Shown here piece after piece: positions 48,079 to 56,647 of a DNA stretch of 64,000 nt. Position 1 is the stretch's first letter; the number at the start of each line of letters is the position of its first letter. A program made the position numbers and the translations under genes. The stretch is from contig JAHDQJ010000004.1 of assembly GCA_018433865.1 (NCBI GenBank), positions 124,001 to 188,000 on the forward strand. The letters run 5' to 3'. Source of the DNA: Spirochaetales bacterium. Its GTDB lineage: Bacteria; Spirochaetota; Spirochaetia; Sphaerochaetales; Sphaerochaetaceae. The notes beneath the pieces are model-generated. The model saw only the letters and a list, made by a program, of their open reading frames with translations. It had not been told where the DNA came from and searched no databases.

Positions 48079-49166
48079 TGAGTGATCGGGAACGTACCGA
48101 CGGGATGATCCTGGCAATCAATCCCGGATCGACCACCACGAAGCTGGCGCTGTTCGATCATGGGGGACAAATCTCTGCCGTGAGTCTCGAGCATACGGTC
48201 GAGGAACTCGCGGTTTACGGATCGGTGCAAGGGCAATTCCTCTATCGCAGGGACTTGGTGATCCGGTTCTTGCAAGAGAACCGGGTGCAACCCGGCATGC
48301 TGCATATTGCGATGGGAAGGGGAGGTCTGCTCCATCCGCTCGTGGGAGGTGTCTACCGTGTCGGGCCGAGCATGTTGCAGGACCTGCAGATGGCCACCTA
48401 CGGCGAGCATGCGTGCAACCTTGGTGCACCGTTGGCCGATGCGATTGCGAAACGGTATGGATGCGAGGCCATGATAGCCGACCCTGTGGTAGTGGACGAG
48501 ATGATCGAAGAGGCCAGGATCTCGGGGATGCCCGATATCGTGCGCAAGAGCATATTCCACGCATTGAACCACAAATATGTCGCACGTCAGGCCGCCAGGC
48601 GGTTGGGCAAGCCGTATGACCAGTGTCGTTTGGTGGTGGCTCACCTCGGAGGTGGCATCTCGGTCGGTTCCCACCTCGAAGGGAGGGTCGTTGATGTGAA
48701 CAATGCGCTCGATGGGGAAGGCCCGTTCACCTGCGAACGTTCCGGGGGATTGCCCGCAGGGGATCTGGTCCGCCTCGCGCTGTCGGGGACCTATACCTAT
48801 GAGCACCTGCGCAAGCGGATCACCGGCTCCGGAGGGTTGTTCGCCTATATCGGCAGCAGGGATGTGAAAGAGCTCGCCGAACGAGCACAGCAGGGGGACC
48901 AAAAGGCCGAATTCTGGATCGGAGCCATGGTCTACCGGATAGCAAAGGAGATCGCATCACACTTTGCGGTACTGGAAGGAAGGGTGGATGCAGTGGTGCT
49001 TACTGGCGGGATGGCCCATAATGCACGCATGATGGATATGATCACCCGGCGGGTGGGGTTCATGGCCCCGGTGATCATCATCCCGGGAGAGGGGGAGATG
49101 CTCTCCCTCGCAGAGAACGCGTGGGCGGTACTGGATGGCTTGCGGGAGGTCATGGAGTATGAGTGA
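48078..49166 (+). CDS. buk: Butyrate kinase
   Basis: 362 residues of the acetokinase family, butyrate/branched-chain group. ILAINPGSTTTKLALFD is the N-terminal phosphate loop, VVAHLGGGISVGSHLEGRVV the adenosine region, and VLTGGMAHNARMMDMI the ATP-binding motif near the C-terminus. It converts acyl-phosphate and ADP to acid and ATP, the energy-yielding step after Ptb. The start overlaps the stop of the fused oxidoreductase gene (TGATG), with CAGGAG upstream. Likely acids are butyrate, isobutyrate or isovalerate. Confidence 0.93.
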   Translation: MSDRERTDGMILAINPGSTTTKLALFDHGGQISAVSLEHTVEELAVYGSVQGQFLYRRDLVIRFLQENRVQPGMLHIAMGRGGLLHPLVGGVYRVGPSMLQDLQMATYGEHACNLGAPLADAIAKRYGCEAMIADPVVVDEMIEEARISGMPDIVRKSIFHALNHKYVARQAARRLGKPYDQCRLVVAHLGGGISVGSHLEGRVVDVNNALDGEGPFTCERSGGLPAGDLVRLALSGTYTYEHLRKRITGSGGLFAYIGSRDVKELAERAQQGDQKAEFWIGAMVYRIAKEIASHFAVLEGRVDAVVLTGGMAHNARMMDMITRRVGFMAPVIIIPGEGEMLSLAENAWAVLDGLREVMEYE

Positions 49167-50028
49167 AGGGTATAGGACGATAGCGATCGTGGGGGCCGAT
49201 CATGAGGAGAGCCTCAGGACGTTGCGGGAATTCCAAGCGGATGGGGATGTGCGGTTCATGCTCTTCGGTGACCGCAGCCTTGCCGAAGAACGCGCCCGAC
49301 ATCTTGGAATCGATATCGGAGAAGTTCCCTTCGTCGCATGCAGCGACGAGTCGCATGCCTGCCGCTTGGCAGTGAAGGCTGCGAAGGAGGGTCTCGTCCA
49401 GGTCCTGATGAAAGGGAACGTGCATACCGCAGAGTTCTTGCGTGCGTTGCTGGACAAGGATTCGGGTCTGATGGAAGAGGAGAGCCTTCTCTCCCACGTC
49501 GCCCGTCTTCGGTTGCCGTGGTATCACAAGGCGGTGCTGCTCACCGACGCGGCGGTCTCGATCTTTCCCGATCTGGACAAGAAGGTGAAGATCATCTCCA
49601 ATGCGTTGCATGTGGCAACCCGTTGCGGTGTCGGGCACCCCAAGGTCGCGCTGGTTTGTCCGGTGGAGACGGTGAATCCCAAGATGGTCAGCACGACCGA
49701 TGCTTCCCAGATCGTTTTCCTGCAGAAGAACACCGCTATCTTCGGAGACGCGGTTGTCGAAGGTCCGTTCGGGCTTGATGTCGCACTCTCCGGTGAGGCA
49801 GCCAGGATCAAGGGTGTCGGCGGAGAAGTCCCCGGAGATGCGGATGTCTTGCTCCTCGCGAATCTCGATGCTGCGAACGCAACCTACAAGGCGTTCCTCA
49901 GCGCCCCGGGAGTCTCTTCGGCAGGAATCCTTGTCGGAGCGAAGATTCCTGTGGTCCTCACCTCGCGTTCGGAATCGATGCAGACTCGCATGGACTCGAT
50001 CTCCTTGGCGCTCACGGTCTGCTCGTGA
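49159..50028 (+). CDS. ptb: Phosphate butyryltransferase
   Basis: 289 residues of the PTA/PTB family: VLMKGNVHTAEFLRALLDKD, ISNALHVATRCGVGHPKVAL and GVSSAGILVGAKIPVVLTSRS are conserved blocks. It converts acyl-CoA and phosphate to acyl-phosphate and CoA, linking the oxidoreductase product to butyrate kinase. It overlaps buk by 8 bp with GGGAGGT upstream. Gene order kinase-then-transferase is the reverse of the clostridial ptb-buk operon. Its end overlaps the convergent DUF3795 gene by 17 bp. Confidence 0.92.
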   Translation: MSEGYRTIAIVGADHEESLRTLREFQADGDVRFMLFGDRSLAEERARHLGIDIGEVPFVACSDESHACRLAVKAAKEGLVQVLMKGNVHTAEFLRALLDKDSGLMEEESLLSHVARLRLPWYHKAVLLTDAAVSIFPDLDKKVKIISNALHVATRCGVGHPKVALVCPVETVNPKMVSTTDASQIVFLQKNTAIFGDAVVEGPFGLDVALSGEAARIKGVGGEVPGDADVLLLANLDAANATYKAFLSAPGVSSAGILVGAKIPVVLTSRSESMQTRMDSISLALTVCS

Positions 50029-50440
50029 ACGGTTCGAAGGGGCCGTAATGGGAGTTCGCTGCCCCACACGCGAGGCAGTGGGCACTGTGTGCGCTCCAGA
50101 GCATGCCGCAAGTCGGACAACGCCACTTCTCAACCTCCCGTTGTTCCCAAGCGGTTCTCCCGTGCTCCCTGATATAGCGGATGTTCTCGATCATGCTCAT
50201 CCCGTATCGCCTGCGATACCGCAGGTCGAGCCGTCTCAGGCATGCACATGGCATCTCGCCGCAGGTGACGCACCACTGGCCTTGGGTTGCGTGCACGCAG
50301 TTCCTGATACGGCAATCGGTGCAATATTTGGGTTTGATTCCTTCTTCAGTGCATCCCGTGCAAACCGGACGGGGGCGAAGGACCGCCGAACAGATCGAGC
50401 AATTCATCCCGCATGGCGCGAGCAACATGGGATCGGTCAT
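50012..50440 (-). CDS. DUF3795 cysteine-rich protein
   Basis: 142 residues with about 15 Cys. The N-terminal part, LAPCGMNCSICSAVLR followed by CTGCTEEGIKPKYCTDCRIRNC, is the DUF3795 signature. A C-terminal zinc-ribbon-like part has CPTCGMLW and CLACGAA. Function unknown; metal binding is very likely. The start is ATG 50440 with GGAGG 8 nt upstream rather than two earlier in-frame ATGs that lack one. Confidence 0.82.
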   Translation of the reverse strand: MTDPMLLAPCGMNCSICSAVLRPRPVCTGCTEEGIKPKYCTDCRIRNCVHATQGQWCVTCGEMPCACLRRLDLRYRRRYGMSMIENIRYIREHGRTAWEQREVEKWRCPTCGMLWSAHSAHCLACGAANSHYGPFEPFTSRP

Positions 50441-50538
50441 GACCATATCCTCCATGAACAGGCTACACCCAAGGAAGGGACCTGTCATCACCGGGTTTCC
50501 GATTCTCCGCGATTACGACAGAATTCATGCTTGTTTCG

Positions 50539-50567
50539 TGGATACAATGCACCGTACATGCTAGAAT
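50539..50567 (+). promoter_or_regulatory. Promoter placing the PAS-GGDEF-HD-GYP start at +1
   Basis: TGGATA (50539-50544), 17-bp spacer, TAGAAT (50562-50567), 7 nt to ATG 50575, with no Shine-Dalgarno sequence in between. Confidence 0.45.
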
Positions 50568-50574
50568 ACCGGAC

Positions 50575-53187
50575 ATGACCGATGAATATTGCCGCAACGC
50601 AATCGAGCTCTCCTCGGACGGTTTCGCCTCGATCAGGGTACACACCGATGATGCGGGCAATCCTGTGGATTTCACCTATCTCGCGGCCAACCATGCATTC
50701 GCGATGTTGCTCGACCTGGGAGAGTCTTTTCCTGTGGGATACCGTGCCACGGAGATCCACCTGGGTGATCCTTCTTGGATAACCCAGGTCGGTCGTGCAG
50801 GACTTTCCGGTTTGTCCCAGCACTTCTTCCATGATCTCGGGCAACCCGGACGTGTGTTCTCCGTCCAGGTCACATCTGCAGAGCGAGGGACCGCTTCGAT
50901 CCAGGTGCGGGATGCCACCCACGAGGCAAAGACCCTGCGTCTCTACGAGGGAATATTCAACCTCACTCCCGTACTGCTCTGTGTGATCGACCTGCAGGGT
51001 AAGTTCAGCATGGTGAATGAGGAATGGGCCATCGTCCTCGGGTATGATCGGGCGGCAATGATCAATCATTCATTGGAGGAGTTCCTTCACCCGGCGGACA
51101 TCGCTCCGACGAAGGAGATCATCAGCATGCTCGAGGGTGATCTGGTCGTCTCCCATTTCGTCAACCGATACCGCCACGCCGACGGTTCCTACAGGAACCT
51201 TGAATGGCGTGCACAGTATGATGGCAAATCGATCTACGGAGCTGCACGCGATATCACCGAGCGGCTTGCCAAGGAGAGGCAGAAGCAGAGGGAGCTTGAC
51301 CTGATGAACCTGTTGTTCGAGCAGACGCTTACCGGAATGGTGGTCATGATGCTCGACGAGCCGCTCGATTGGGATGCGGTGGAGGACAAGGATGGCATGA
51401 TCGGCCGGATCATGGAAACCCAACATGTCGTCAGGACCAATGCCGCGTTCCTGAACCAATATCGTGCGCAAAGCGGTGAGATGATCGGAACATGTGCCGT
51501 CGACTTCTTCAAACATGATCCCGGTGCAGGGAAAGCGCTGTGGCGCTCATTGCTTGACGAAAAGAGGATCAGTGCGGAGACCGAGGGAGTACGGTATGAC
51601 GGGACGCCGCTCTGGATCCGCGGCGACTATACCTGTCTGTACGATTCGAAAGGTCGTTTCGTAGGACACTTCGGGATGCAGCTCGATATCACCGACAGGA
51701 AGATGGGGGAGGTCGCTCTGGAGAAGAGCGAACGAATGTATCGATTGATCACCGAGCATGCGTTCGATGTCATCTGGGTCTTCGACGTCACGCGAAGGAC
51801 ATTCACCTATGTCAGTCCCTCGGTGACCAGATTGCTCGGTTATGCTCCCGAGGAGGTCGTGCGCAATTCGTTCCTCTCCATCCTGCACCCGGACGATGCG
51901 CGGATGGTGCACGAAACGTTGCGGGGAATGGTAAAGGGATTCATCCGACTACCGAAACGCGAGGATGCTTGGACCATCGAAGTCCGTCATGTGGCAAAGG
52001 ATGGTTCGATTGTCTGGTCCGATGCGACGGTGAATTTCCGCTACACGGATGAAGGAAGCATCGAGGCGATCGGAGTGAGCCGGGACATCACCGCGAAAAA
52101 GGCGGATGAGGAGAAGATCGTGCACCTCAGCTACCATGACCAGCTTACGGGCCTGTTCAACCGGAGGTACTACGAGGAACACCAGCATCAGGTCATCTCC
52201 GACCCGGCTGTGTTGCCTTTCTCCATGGTCGTATGCGATGTGAATGGACTGAAACTGACCAATGATGTATTCGGCCACCAGATGGGGGATCGGCTGCTTC
52301 GGTCGTGCGCTTCGATCCTCGCGGGTTCGATCGGCTCCGACGATAGTGCCTACCGGATCGGAGGCGATGAGTTCATCTTGCTTTTCCCTCGGACCGACGA
52401 AGAAGCCGCCAGGCGGAAAGTCGATGGCATCCGCGCCTTGGTCGATGCACGGAAGATCGGGGAAACACGACTTTCCGTCTCGTTCGGCATAGCGACCGCA
52501 ACGGGAAGGATCGACTCGCTCGAGCCCCTGTTCAAGGAGGCTGAGGATGCGATGTACCGGCGCAAGCTCCTGGAGAGCTCGAGCTACAAGCATGATGTGA
52601 TCAAATTGTTGATCGGAAGCCTCCATGAGAAGGGACAGTATGAACGACGGCACAGTGAAGTGGTCTCCACGTTGTGCTACCATGTGGGCAAGGAGATGGG
52701 GTTCCCTCAGGGTGAGGCGGACGAGCTCAAGCTGGCCGGAATGCTCCACGATATCGGGAAGATCAGCATCGACAGCGACATCCTGGACCGCAAAGGTCCC
52801 TTGACGGACCATGAGTGGGAACGGATGCGCAGGCATCCGGAGATGGGATTCCAGATTCTCCGTTCCGTACAGAACTTCGGAAGGATCGCCGATTGGATTT
52901 TGATGCACCACGAGCAGCCCGATGGGAAGGGGTATCCCCAGGGTCTTCGGGACGAGATGATTCCCTTGGCCTCGAAGATCATCGCGGTCGCGAATGCCTA
53001 CGACTCGATGACCAGTCCCAGCGGGTATCGGGAATCGAAGGATCATGACCAGGCATGTACGGAACTGATTCGCTGCAGCGGGACACAGTTCGATGGAGAT
53101 GTAGTGCAGGCTTTCTTGCGGTTGCCCGTGGAAAGGCTGCTCGAGCAATCAGACAGGAAGGAGGAACAGCCGGATGGAAAGTCATGA
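50575..53187 (+). CDS. PAS-GGDEF-HD-GYP cyclic-di-GMP protein
   Basis: 870 residues, cytoplasmic (no membrane helix). About four PAS/PAC units fill residues 1-500 (for example LTPVLLCVIDLQGKFSMVNE; HAFDVIWVFDVTRRTFTYVS). A GGDEF domain (about 515-670) has intact YRIGGDEFILLF near 593 and no RxxD inhibitory site before it. An HD-GYP domain (about 680-860) has HDIGK near 724 and HHEQPDGKGYPQGL. It could both make and degrade cyclic di-GMP under control of bound ligands or redox cofactors. It overlaps the next GGDEF gene by 14 bp. Confidence 0.92.
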   Translation: MTDEYCRNAIELSSDGFASIRVHTDDAGNPVDFTYLAANHAFAMLLDLGESFPVGYRATEIHLGDPSWITQVGRAGLSGLSQHFFHDLGQPGRVFSVQVTSAERGTASIQVRDATHEAKTLRLYEGIFNLTPVLLCVIDLQGKFSMVNEEWAIVLGYDRAAMINHSLEEFLHPADIAPTKEIISMLEGDLVVSHFVNRYRHADGSYRNLEWRAQYDGKSIYGAARDITERLAKERQKQRELDLMNLLFEQTLTGMVVMMLDEPLDWDAVEDKDGMIGRIMETQHVVRTNAAFLNQYRAQSGEMIGTCAVDFFKHDPGAGKALWRSLLDEKRISAETEGVRYDGTPLWIRGDYTCLYDSKGRFVGHFGMQLDITDRKMGEVALEKSERMYRLITEHAFDVIWVFDVTRRTFTYVSPSVTRLLGYAPEEVVRNSFLSILHPDDARMVHETLRGMVKGFIRLPKREDAWTIEVRHVAKDGSIVWSDATVNFRYTDEGSIEAIGVSRDITAKKADEEKIVHLSYHDQLTGLFNRRYYEEHQHQVISDPAVLPFSMVVCDVNGLKLTNDVFGHQMGDRLLRSCASILAGSIGSDDSAYRIGGDEFILLFPRTDEEAARRKVDGIRALVDARKIGETRLSVSFGIATATGRIDSLEPLFKEAEDAMYRRKLLESSSYKHDVIKLLIGSLHEKGQYERRHSEVVSTLCYHVGKEMGFPQGEADELKLAGMLHDIGKISIDSDILDRKGPLTDHEWERMRRHPEMGFQILRSVQNFGRIADWILMHHEQPDGKGYPQGLRDEMIPLASKIIAVANAYDSMTSPSGYRESKDHDQACTELIRCSGTQFDGDVVQAFLRLPVERLLEQSDRKEEQPDGKS

Positions 53188-54085
53188 CATGCACAAGCTC
53201 TATGAGAATCTCTTGAAATCCATAGCCGATCCCTTTTTCATCATCTCTGATGAAGGGACATACCTCGATACCTTCGGCGGTACCGAGCGGAGCCTGTATG
53301 ATGATGCACACTTGTTGAAAGGGCGCAACATCCATGACTTCATGGCACCGGATTTCGCCGACTTCTTCATGAGTCAGGTGAAGCGTGCATTGGACGGCTC
53401 GCTCCTGAACGTGTTCGAGTACCAGCTTGAGACCGAAACGGTAGAAGGGATCCCGAAGAACGGTCCGGGAGGAATCCAGTGGTTCGAAGCCCGTCTCTAT
53501 CCGTTGCCCGATCTCTATGATGGCAAGCGGGCAGTGACCGCACTCATCCTCAACATCTCCGAACGCAAGCACATGCAACAACGTCTGCGTGACCTCTCCT
53601 ATCAGGATGCGCTCACCCGGGTCGCGAACCGACGGTACTTCTTCGAGCGATTGTCGGAACAACTTGACCTGTTCATGCAGGACAAGAGTCCGCTCTCGGT
53701 CATGATCCTCGATATCGACCACTTCAAGCGGATCAACGATACCTACGGGCACTTCGCAGGGGATCAGGTGATGAAGGAACTGGTGGATGTGGTGCGTCGC
53801 ATGATTCCGAAGGATGCGGTCCTTGCCCGGTTCGGCGGTGATGAGTTCATCGTCTCCGCGGAAGGACTGCCGTTGCATGAGATGACTGCGCTTGCCGAGC
53901 GTCTCCGCGAGCAGATCCACAAGCACCTCTTCTCGTTCGGTGACATGAGCATCCCGGTCACGATAAGCATCGGAGTCTCGACGGTGACGGTATTCGATAC
54001 CGATACAGAGAGTATCGTGAGCAGGGCTGACAAGGCACTCTACCAAGCCAAGGAATTGGGAAGGAACCGGGTCATACGCAACTGA
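53174..54085 (+). CDS. PAS-GGDEF diguanylate cyclase
   Basis: 303 residues: one PAS domain (about 5-130; LLKSIADPFFIISDEGTYLD) and a GGDEF domain (about 140-300; LSYQDALTRVANRRYF, ARFGGDEFIVSAEG near 219, ISIGVST). The active-site GGDEF is intact and no upstream RxxD I-site is seen, so product inhibition may be absent. GAAGGAGGAA precedes the ATG inside the end of the upstream gene, indicating coupled translation. Confidence 0.92.
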   Translation: MESHDMHKLYENLLKSIADPFFIISDEGTYLDTFGGTERSLYDDAHLLKGRNIHDFMAPDFADFFMSQVKRALDGSLLNVFEYQLETETVEGIPKNGPGGIQWFEARLYPLPDLYDGKRAVTALILNISERKHMQQRLRDLSYQDALTRVANRRYFFERLSEQLDLFMQDKSPLSVMILDIDHFKRINDTYGHFAGDQVMKELVDVVRRMIPKDAVLARFGGDEFIVSAEGLPLHEMTALAERLREQIHKHLFSFGDMSIPVTISIGVSTVTVFDTDTESIVSRADKALYQAKELGRNRVIRN

Positions 54086-54155
54086 AGGGTGAACCCGGGC
54101 TCCGTGCCAGTCAATGGCCGTGCACTCCCGGGAGATTCAAAGGAAATGGTACTGC

Positions 54156-56159
54156 ATGCTAATTGACATCATCTACAACATTGCCCTGCTTCTGGCAGTC
54201 AGCCTGTTCTTCGTCACCCATCCGTTCAAGCAACTGCACAAGGAATGGTGGTTCCGCACTCTCATGGGGCTTGCCATCGGTACGTTGGGGCTGCTCGTCA
54301 TGAGCCGGCCCGCGGTACTCATGCAGGGCATCGTGTTCGACGGGCGGACCATCCTCCTCGGAGTGAGCGGGATGTTCTTCGGCCCGGTCGAGACGATCAT
54401 CGCTTCGGTCCTGATGATTTGCTATCGGATCCTGATGGGTGGAGGAGGTGTCTACACAGGAGTGGCCACCATCGTGTTCGCGGCGGCCATCGGCTCGATC
54501 TGGCATCACGTGCGGTACAATCGATTCATGGCAAGCTCCTCGCGGATTGCTCTCGAGCTCTATCTGGTGGGTCTCACCATCCATCTTTTCATGCTGGCTT
54601 CGATGCTTTTGATGCCGGCAGGCCAGCGTGCGCAGATCTTCCGGTACCTGACCCTCCCGATACTGCTGGTGTATCCCCTCGGGTCCTACCTGCTCTCCAC
54701 GCTCCTGTACTCGCAGTTGCATCGGATGAAGATGGTCGATCAGCTTGCGATGAGCGAACGACGGTTCAAGACGATGTTCGAGCAGGCTCCGATGGGAATC
54801 ACCGTCACCGACAGTGCCAGCGGAAAAGCCATCGAGGTGAATCGAAAGTTCCTCCGGATCACCGGATGGGATGGCAAGGATTACACAGCTGTTTCCTGGA
54901 TGGAGATCACCCATCCGGACGACCTTGAAGAGGATCGGCGGCAGATGGAGCGCATGCTCCGCAACGAGATCGATTCCTATGAGTTGGACAAGCGGATCAG
55001 GAGACAGGACGGCTCCTACGTGTGGGTGAGCATGGCCATCACGCTCCTTCACTCATCGGATGAGACACCGGCAAGGCATCTGTGCATGGTCACCGACATC
55101 ACCGCACGCAAGGAGATGGAACAGGCGATCCTTTATGCGAACACCCATGATCCGCTGACCGATCTGTACAACCGGACCATGTTCGAGAGGCTCCTGGCAA
55201 AGCATGACACGCAAGAGAGCTATCCTCTTGCCATACTGATCGGGGATGTGAACGGGTTGAAGATCGTGAACGATGCATTTGGCAGGGAAGCCGGTGACAG
55301 CCTGCTCATCACGATTGCCCAGGAGATGGCTGCGCTTGCAGAGGGGAAAGGTTGGTGTGCAAGGATCGGAGGGGATGAGTTCGCGTTCATCCTTCCTCAT
55401 TCGGATGAGACGGCAGCTTGGGAGTTGGCCTCGGCGGTACAGAACCGTCGTCGGTACGGCGTGCGGAGCGTGGATGTGACCATTTCGTTCGGAGTCGGGG
55501 TGAAGAACACTGCCGATGAGGATATAAACGATGTGGTCAAGCACGCCGAGAATACCTTGAACCGCAGCAAGCTGAGCGAAAGTCCCAGTGCGCGCAGCAA
55601 GGCTGTCCATACCATCATCAACACGCTTCATGAGAAGAACCGGCGCGAGGAACTGCATTCGCGACGCGTGAGCGTCCTGGGAGTACGCCTTGCCGAGGTG
55701 CTTGGGATGAGTGCGAAAGAGGTCGCGGAACTGCGTACCATCGGACTGTTGCACGATATCGGGAAGATCGCGATCGATGGAAGCATCCTGAACAAGGAAG
55801 GTCCGTTGAACGAGCAGGAGTGGGAGGCGATGCGAAGGCACCCGGAGACGGGGTGGAGAATCCTCGGGACGGTAGGTGAGCTCGGTGAGCTTGCGAACTT
55901 CATCCTCGCACACCATGAGCGTCCCGATGGCACGGGGTATCCGCAGGGGCTGAAGGGTGATGAGATTCCCCTCCAGTCACGCATCATCGCGATCGTCGAT
56001 GCCTATGATGCCATGACGGCGGTGCGCACGTACCGGGAACCGGTGGGCGACCGCCAGGCAGCAACGGAATTGAAAAAGTACGCGGGCACACAGTTCGATG
56101 CAGGACTTGCGCGATTGTTCGTCGAACACATCCTACAACTCGATTGGGATGAAATCTGA
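54156..56159 (+). CDS. Membrane 5TMR-LYT/PAS/GGDEF/HD-GYP protein
   Basis: 667 residues. Five or six transmembrane helices in the first 190 residues, including GVSGMFFGPVETIIASVLMI, match the 5TM-LYT receptor domain first seen in LytS-type sensors. A PAS domain follows (about 205-330; FEQAPMGITVTDSASGKAIE), then GGDEF (ARIGGDEFAFIL, intact) and HD-GYP (LLHDIGKIAIDG, HHERPDGTGYPQGL). No RxxD I-site precedes GGDEF. It likely senses a membrane or cell-wall signal and adjusts cyclic di-GMP. ATG 54156 has AAAGGA 11 nt upstream; an earlier ATG at 54114 lacks a ribosome site. Confidence 0.9.
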   Translation: MLIDIIYNIALLLAVSLFFVTHPFKQLHKEWWFRTLMGLAIGTLGLLVMSRPAVLMQGIVFDGRTILLGVSGMFFGPVETIIASVLMICYRILMGGGGVYTGVATIVFAAAIGSIWHHVRYNRFMASSSRIALELYLVGLTIHLFMLASMLLMPAGQRAQIFRYLTLPILLVYPLGSYLLSTLLYSQLHRMKMVDQLAMSERRFKTMFEQAPMGITVTDSASGKAIEVNRKFLRITGWDGKDYTAVSWMEITHPDDLEEDRRQMERMLRNEIDSYELDKRIRRQDGSYVWVSMAITLLHSSDETPARHLCMVTDITARKEMEQAILYANTHDPLTDLYNRTMFERLLAKHDTQESYPLAILIGDVNGLKIVNDAFGREAGDSLLITIAQEMAALAEGKGWCARIGGDEFAFILPHSDETAAWELASAVQNRRRYGVRSVDVTISFGVGVKNTADEDINDVVKHAENTLNRSKLSESPSARSKAVHTIINTLHEKNRREELHSRRVSVLGVRLAEVLGMSAKEVAELRTIGLLHDIGKIAIDGSILNKEGPLNEQEWEAMRRHPETGWRILGTVGELGELANFILAHHERPDGTGYPQGLKGDEIPLQSRIIAIVDAYDAMTAVRTYREPVGDRQAATELKKYAGTQFDAGLARLFVEHILQLDWDEI

Positions 56160-56627
56160 TCAGGAGTCGGCGGTCACTTCCAGTATCTCGATAAGATCCT
56201 GGGGCTCCAGACGGTAGGGGGAGCCTTTCCCCTCATAGAAGCCGTGGTCCTTCACGAAGTGGATATGCAAGTCGGTGTAGGTGATCTCGCGGCCAAGCGC
56301 CTTGTTCACGACCGTGGTGTTCACCTTGTCATACATACCGGGACCTCCGAACGGAGAGGGCAGCTTGCCCCTCACCGAATCGACCCTGACATCGAATCGA
56401 TCGTCGACAGTGATGAATTCGCCGAGCCCGGGCATCCCCGAGTTCCTGAAGTACTGCATCCTGTCGGCAATCGCCTCATGGGTGCATTCTGCTCTCCTGA
56501 CTGCTCCGTCATCGTCGTTCAGGATATCGATCAGGTGCCTGGTGTCGTTACCGAGGAATCCATCCAAGGTTATCACGCCAGGGAGCATCTGTTTCTGTAT
56601 CGCATCATATTCTGGTGTCTGTTTCAT
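56160..56627 (-). CDS. Conserved hypothetical protein at the end of the nqr operon
   Basis: 155 residues, soluble, mixed alpha/beta, no signal peptide. Notable segments are LPGVITLDGFLGNDTRHLID, a central acidic region (DRFDVRVDSVRGKLPSPFGG) and LHIHFVKDHGFYEGKGSPYR with several His. I do not recognise a named family. It follows nqrF by 20 bp with GGAGGGAACGAACC before its ATG, so it is probably transcribed with the pump genes, but a functional link is only suggested by position. Confidence 0.75.
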   Translation of the reverse strand: MKQTPEYDAIQKQMLPGVITLDGFLGNDTRHLIDILNDDDGAVRRAECTHEAIADRMQYFRNSGMPGLGEFITVDDRFDVRVDSVRGKLPSPFGGPGMYDKVNTTVVNKALGREITYTDLHIHFVKDHGFYEGKGSPYRLEPQDLIEILEVTADS

Positions 56628-56647
56628 GGTTCGTTCCCTCCGTAGGA

